A DNA stretch of 23,397 nt from JBBPXY01 sp038200435 (lineage in GTDB: Bacteria > Actinomycetota > Thermoleophilia > Solirubrobacterales > Solirubrobacteraceae). Made by a program: the position numbers and the translations under genes. Below are positions 21,051 through 23,397 of the stretch, one piece after another (positions within the stretch are counted from its first letter, which is position 1; every line of letters starts with the position of its first letter). The notes under the pieces are model-generated. The model was given only the letters and a program-made list of their open reading frames with translations. It was not told the DNA's origin and searched no databases. Where the stretch lies: the NCBI GenBank assembly GCA_038200435.1, contig JBBPXY010000039.1, forward strand, positions 1 through 23,397, written 5' to 3'.

Positions 21051-22127
21051 TCAGTCCTTGTCGAGCGCGTTGTGGTGCGGACCGTCCGGCTCGTCGTCGT
21101 CCGGCTCGGGGTCGTCCAGCTCGTCGTCGTCGTCGTCGAACATCTCGTCGAACCTCGCCCTGATCGACGACGTCTTCTCCGCCGGCTGGCGCCGGTCGGC
21201 CACCTTGAGCAGGAGGATACTCAGCCCGTAGAGGCCCAGCAGCGGGATCATCTCGAGCGAAGTCGTCACAGGATCCACGCCCGGCAGCGCCGCCGCCACC
21301 ACCGCGATGATGACGATCGCGTAGCGCCAGTTGCCGGTGAGGGTCTTGGCGCTGATGATCCCCACGCGCTGCATCGCAAGCGCACCGACGGGCAGCTGGA
21401 ACATGAGCCCGAGCGCGAGCAGGGTGAAGATCTCGAACGTGTAGTACGGCTTGGCCTGGATGAGGACGTCGAAAGACTGGTCGTTGAAGTTCTGCAGGAA
21501 TGCGATCGCCGGCGGCAGCACCAGGTAGTACGCGAAGAGCACGCCCCCGATGAACAGGAACGGGACCATCAACATGATCGGCAGGGCGCCCTTGCGCTCG
21601 GTCGGGCTGAACGCGGGCAGGATGAACGAGTAGCCCTGGAAGAGCAGGACGGGCAGGGAGAAGAGCAGAGCGAAGTAGAGGGCGACGGTGAGGGTCGTGG
21701 TGAAGGGCTCCCCCACGCCCGTGGTGATCGGTTCTCGCTTGGGAATGGTCTTGGGCAGGGCGGCCGCTGCGACGTCCAGCCCGTGGGTCAGGTGGGCAAG
21801 GCCCGCCTTGGCATCGGGGTCGAGCATGCGGGACCGCTGAGCCTGCGCGGCGCCGCGGCTGGCCTCGACGAGCCCGCGGCCGAGTGCCGCCTGCGCCGCC
21901 GCGGCGTTGGCGAGCCGGCCGTTGCCCCTTTGCTTGGCCGTGGTCGGCGTCGAGTTCTCGAGCGGCTTGTTCAGCAGGCTCAGCAGCGCGTGGTTCTGCC
22001 AGAAGCAGAAGGCGAACGCGATGCCCAGGGTGACGCCGCAGATGAGCAGCCGGTGGCGGAGCTCATCGAGATGATCGACGACGCTCAGGCGATCTTCGTG
22101 CCCGATCGGGCGCAGCCTCGTCGCCAC
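21051..22127 (-). CDS. tatC: Sec-independent (Tat) protein translocase subunit TatC with enlarged first periplasmic loop
   Basis: 358 residues from the GTG at 22127, about 100 longer than typical TatC. The N-terminal VVDHLDELRHRL (17-28) carries the glutamate of the twin-arginine recognition surface. TM1 is 28-46, ending at NKPL (53-56). An extra Ala-rich helical stretch fills about 57-136 before the loop resumes at GEPFTTTLTVALYFALLFSLPVLLFQGYSFILPAFSPTERK. The four remaining membrane segments follow in order, including FLFIGGVLFAYYLVLPPAIAFL and VGALAMQRVGIIS. The last 40 residues are strongly acidic (aspartate runs) and cytoplasmic. With TatA it exports folded proteins. It starts 14 nt after tatA. 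Confidence 0.95.
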   Translation of the reverse strand: MATRLRPIGHEDRLSVVDHLDELRHRLLICGVTLGIAFAFCFWQNHALLSLLNKPLENSTPTTAKQRGNGRLANAAAAQAALGRGLVEASRGAAQAQRSRMLDPDAKAGLAHLTHGLDVAAAALPKTIPKREPITTGVGEPFTTTLTVALYFALLFSLPVLLFQGYSFILPAFSPTERKGALPIMLMVPFLFIGGVLFAYYLVLPPAIAFLQNFNDQSFDVLIQAKPYYTFEIFTLLALGLMFQLPVGALAMQRVGIISAKTLTGNWRYAIVIIAVVAAALPGVDPVTTSLEMIPLLGLYGLSILLLKVADRRQPAEKTSSIRARFDEMFDDDDDELDDPEPDDDEPDGPHHNALDKD

Positions 22128-22141
22128 GGCGCGTGGTTGAG

Positions 22142-22450
22142 CTAGGGCCGCGGCTCGGCCGGCGGCGCGTCTGGAGCGGCCGGCCGAGCGACGGGCTCGG
22201 GAGCCGGCGCTGCGGTTGCCGCGGGCACGGGCGTGGCCGGCTGATCAGACGGGCCGGCGGCGAGCGTCGCGCGAGAGTCATGCTCGTCGTCGTCGTCATC
22301 GTGCTTCGAGTCGCCCGTGATGGACTCCTTGAACTCGCGCATGCCCCGGCCCATCTGCTTGCCGAGCATCGGCAGGCGCTTGGGTCCGAAGATCACCAGC
22401 ACGATGACCAGGACGAGAATTATTTCCAGTGGTCCGAAAGAGTTGAACAT
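22142..22450 (-). CDS. tatA: Sec-independent protein translocase subunit TatA
   Basis: 102 residues. One short N-terminal membrane helix (PLEIILVLVIVLVIF, 7-21), the hinge FGPKRLP (21-27), and the amphipathic helix MLGKQMGRGMREFKESI (28-44) are the TatA/TatE signature. The tail is an acidic-histidine patch (DSKHDDDDDEHD) and then a Pro/Ala-rich region. An AGGCAGG a few bases before the ATG is a usable ribosome binding site. It is first in the tatA-tatC-TPR run. A TAGGAT (22480-22485, minus strand) upstream is the best -10 candidate. No separate TatB is seen in the window. Confidence 0.95.
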   Translation of the reverse strand: MFNSFGPLEIILVLVIVLVIFGPKRLPMLGKQMGRGMREFKESITGDSKHDDDDDEHDSRATLAAGPSDQPATPVPAATAAPAPEPVARPAAPDAPPAEPRP

Positions 22451-22479
22451 ATGCCTGCCTTAGCGGTGCGGTTGCATCA

Positions 22480-22511
22480 ATCCTAACGCGTCCCGGCCAT
22501 CGTCAGATCAA
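22480..22511 (-). promoter_or_regulatory. Candidate promoter of the tat operon
   Basis: On the minus strand, TAGGAT (22485-22480) would give a leader of about 23 nt before tatA. Upstream, CTGACG (spacer 15) or TTGATC (spacer 20) could serve as -35; neither spacing is ideal. The region is shared with the divergent zinc-ribbon gene. Confidence 0.3.
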
Positions 22512-22565
22512 CTGTCCGATGGCTCAAGTTCCATAGCCGCGTGGCCGATCAAGGGCGCACAAGGT

Positions 22566-23006
22566 ATGAGCATGACACCGCACCCTGATCGCCAGTCCGT
22601 CCGTCGCGTCGTCCTTCCCAGCGGGAAGACGATCGAAGTCGTCTACTTCGAAGACCAAGCGGTCGTTCCCTCTTTGCCCGAGCTCCCCACCTCCTCGACT
22701 CCGTCGCCGAGCCCGGCAGGCCTGCACGTCTGCCCGAACTGCGCCTCTGAGCTGGTCCAGCCCATCGACTGGGACGAGGCCGGCCCGGCGCACTGGGAGA
22801 TGACGCTGCGCTGCCCCGCGTGCGAATGGACTGAGGGCGGCATCTTCACCCAGGAGCTCGTCGAGTGCCTCGAGGAGGAGCTCGACCGCGGCTCGCACGC
22901 CCTGGCCGACGACCTGAAGCACCTTACCCACGCGAACATGGAAGACGAGATCGACCGCTTCGTCGCCGCCCTCGAAGGCGACGGCGTCTGGCCGATGGAC
23001 TTCTAG
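22566..23006 (+). CDS. Conserved hypothetical zinc-ribbon protein
   Basis: 146 residues from the ATG at 22566; a second ATG lies two codons on, and AAGG is just upstream. The N-terminal strand segment RRVVLPSGKTIEVVYFEDQ (13-31) precedes a Pro/Ser linker and a zinc ribbon with CPNC (C56, C59) and CPAC (C83, C86). The C-terminal half is acidic and helical (FTQELVECLEEELDRGSHALADDLKHLTHANMEDEIDRFVAALEGD) and ends GVWPMDF. No membrane segment is seen, so it is likely cytoplasmic. It diverges from the tat operon and converges with the polyprenyl synthase gene, sharing a CTAG at the stops. The ribbon-plus-helix layout could suit a small adaptor or anti-sigma-like factor, but nothing specific is shown. 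Confidence 0.85.
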   Translation: MSMTPHPDRQSVRRVVLPSGKTIEVVYFEDQAVVPSLPELPTSSTPSPSPAGLHVCPNCASELVQPIDWDEAGPAHWEMTLRCPACEWTEGGIFTQELVECLEEELDRGSHALADDLKHLTHANMEDEIDRFVAALEGDGVWPMDF

Positions 23007-23397
23007 CTGTAGCGCTCGACCACGCCGTCGGCGACTAGGTCGAGCACTCGCCGTTGATCTCCCGGGAGGGGCGCGATCCCCTCTTTGGCCTCGGCGACGA
23101 TCGCGAGAGCCCGCTGTCGCGCCTCCGCCAGCGCACCGGTGCCCGCGATGCGGTCACACAGCTCCTCTGCTCCAGCGGCGTCGAGGGTGCGAAGCGCGAC
23201 CGCCTCCACAGCGGGATCGCGTTGCCGCGCGAGGATCAGCGGAAGCGTGACCGTGCCGTCGAGCAGATCGGTGCCGCGTCGCTTGCCGGTGCGCTCGGCC
23301 GGCCCGGACACGTCGAGCACGTCGTCCAGCAACTGAAACGCCAAGCCGATCCGCCGGCCGAAGAGACCCAACACGTCTGCCGCGCCCGAGCCGGCTC
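23003..23397 (-). CDS. Polyprenyl diphosphate synthase, C-terminal part (5' end outside window)
   Basis: The frame enters from the window edge (AGSGADVLGLFGRR) and runs to a TAG at 23003-23005. The second aspartate-rich motif is present in GLAFQLLDDVLDVSG (DDVLD), followed by GKRRGTDLLDGTVTLPLILA, which matches the GxDLxxGKxTLPxI segment of trans-isoprenyl diphosphate synthases. These enzymes extend allylic diphosphates with isopentenyl diphosphate to make quinone or carotenoid precursors. The lysine usual in GK before TLP is threonine here. Chain length is set by residues near the first DDxxD, which is off-window, so the product cannot be named. Its stop shares bases with that of the convergent zinc-ribbon gene. 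Confidence 0.9.
   Translation of the reverse strand, partial: AGSGAADVLGLFGRRIGLAFQLLDDVLDVSGPAERTGKRRGTDLLDGTVTLPLILARQRDPAVEAVALRTLDAAGAEELCDRIAGTGALAEARQRALAIVAEAKEGIAPLPGDQRRVLDLVADGVVERYS

Overview
The window is a GC-rich chromosomal segment of a deep-branching actinobacterium. The style of the proteins and the gene order rpsF-ssb-rpsR-rplI-dnaB-dnaC-like-purA, together with tatA-tatC and a small zinc-ribbon gene, suggest class Thermoleophilia (Solirubrobacterales/Gaiellales-like). That placement is inference. No insertion sequence, phage gene or CRISPR array is visible, and no stretch over 300 bases lacks a gene.

Layout. (1) 1-2136: the 3' part of a TreT-type trehalose synthase and a complete trehalose-6-phosphate synthase, both on +. 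(2) 2139-2585: a proline-rich, single-span membrane protein on -. (3) 2676-8020: a + strand replication, translation and purine block: bS6, SSB, bS18, bL9, the replicative helicase DnaB, a zinc-finger DnaC/DnaI-like AAA+ ATPase, and PurA behind a probably leaderless promoter. (4) 7984-12799: nucleotide-sugar genes. A conserved membrane protein and a left-handed beta-helix acyltransferase lie on -, diverging from a Gfo/Idh/MocA oxidoreductase and a UDP-sugar 6-dehydrogenase on +, which converge on a WecB-type epimerase on -. The set resembles the UDP-ManNAcA / Wbp-type uronic-acid routes but has no recognisable DegT-family aminotransferase here. (5) 12815-14543: a class IV aminotransferase and a secreted beta-propeller protein on -. 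(6) 14614-20006: a flavin and envelope-stress locus. A membrane-anchored FMN-binding protein on - diverges from a five-gene + strand run: OmpR-type regulator, histidine kinase, ApbE flavin transferase, FHA protein, HtrA-like lipoprotein protease. (7) 20239-22450 on -: tatA, tatC (with an unusual loop insertion), a membrane-anchored TPR-like protein and tRNA-Lys(CTT). (8) 22566-23397: a zinc-ribbon protein and the C-terminus of a polyprenyl diphosphate synthase, converging on a shared CTAG.

The most notable region is 14.6-20.0 kb. ApbE covalently attaches FMN to FMN_bind domains, so the divergent FMN-binding protein is the obvious substrate. Just upstream of it, at 15096-15300, is an overlooked gene remnant: the last ~68 residues of an NAD-binding ferredoxin-reductase-like domain, broken by one frameshift and ending in a TGATG junction with the FMN gene. 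The presumed electron-donor partner therefore appears to have been deleted. Two copies of an 11-bp-period direct repeat (CTCTCA-N6-TCTCAG) lie in front of the regulator and in front of the FHA-htrA pair. This suggests that the regulator controls both its own operon and the protease, an arrangement analogous to mycobacterial mprAB-pepD.
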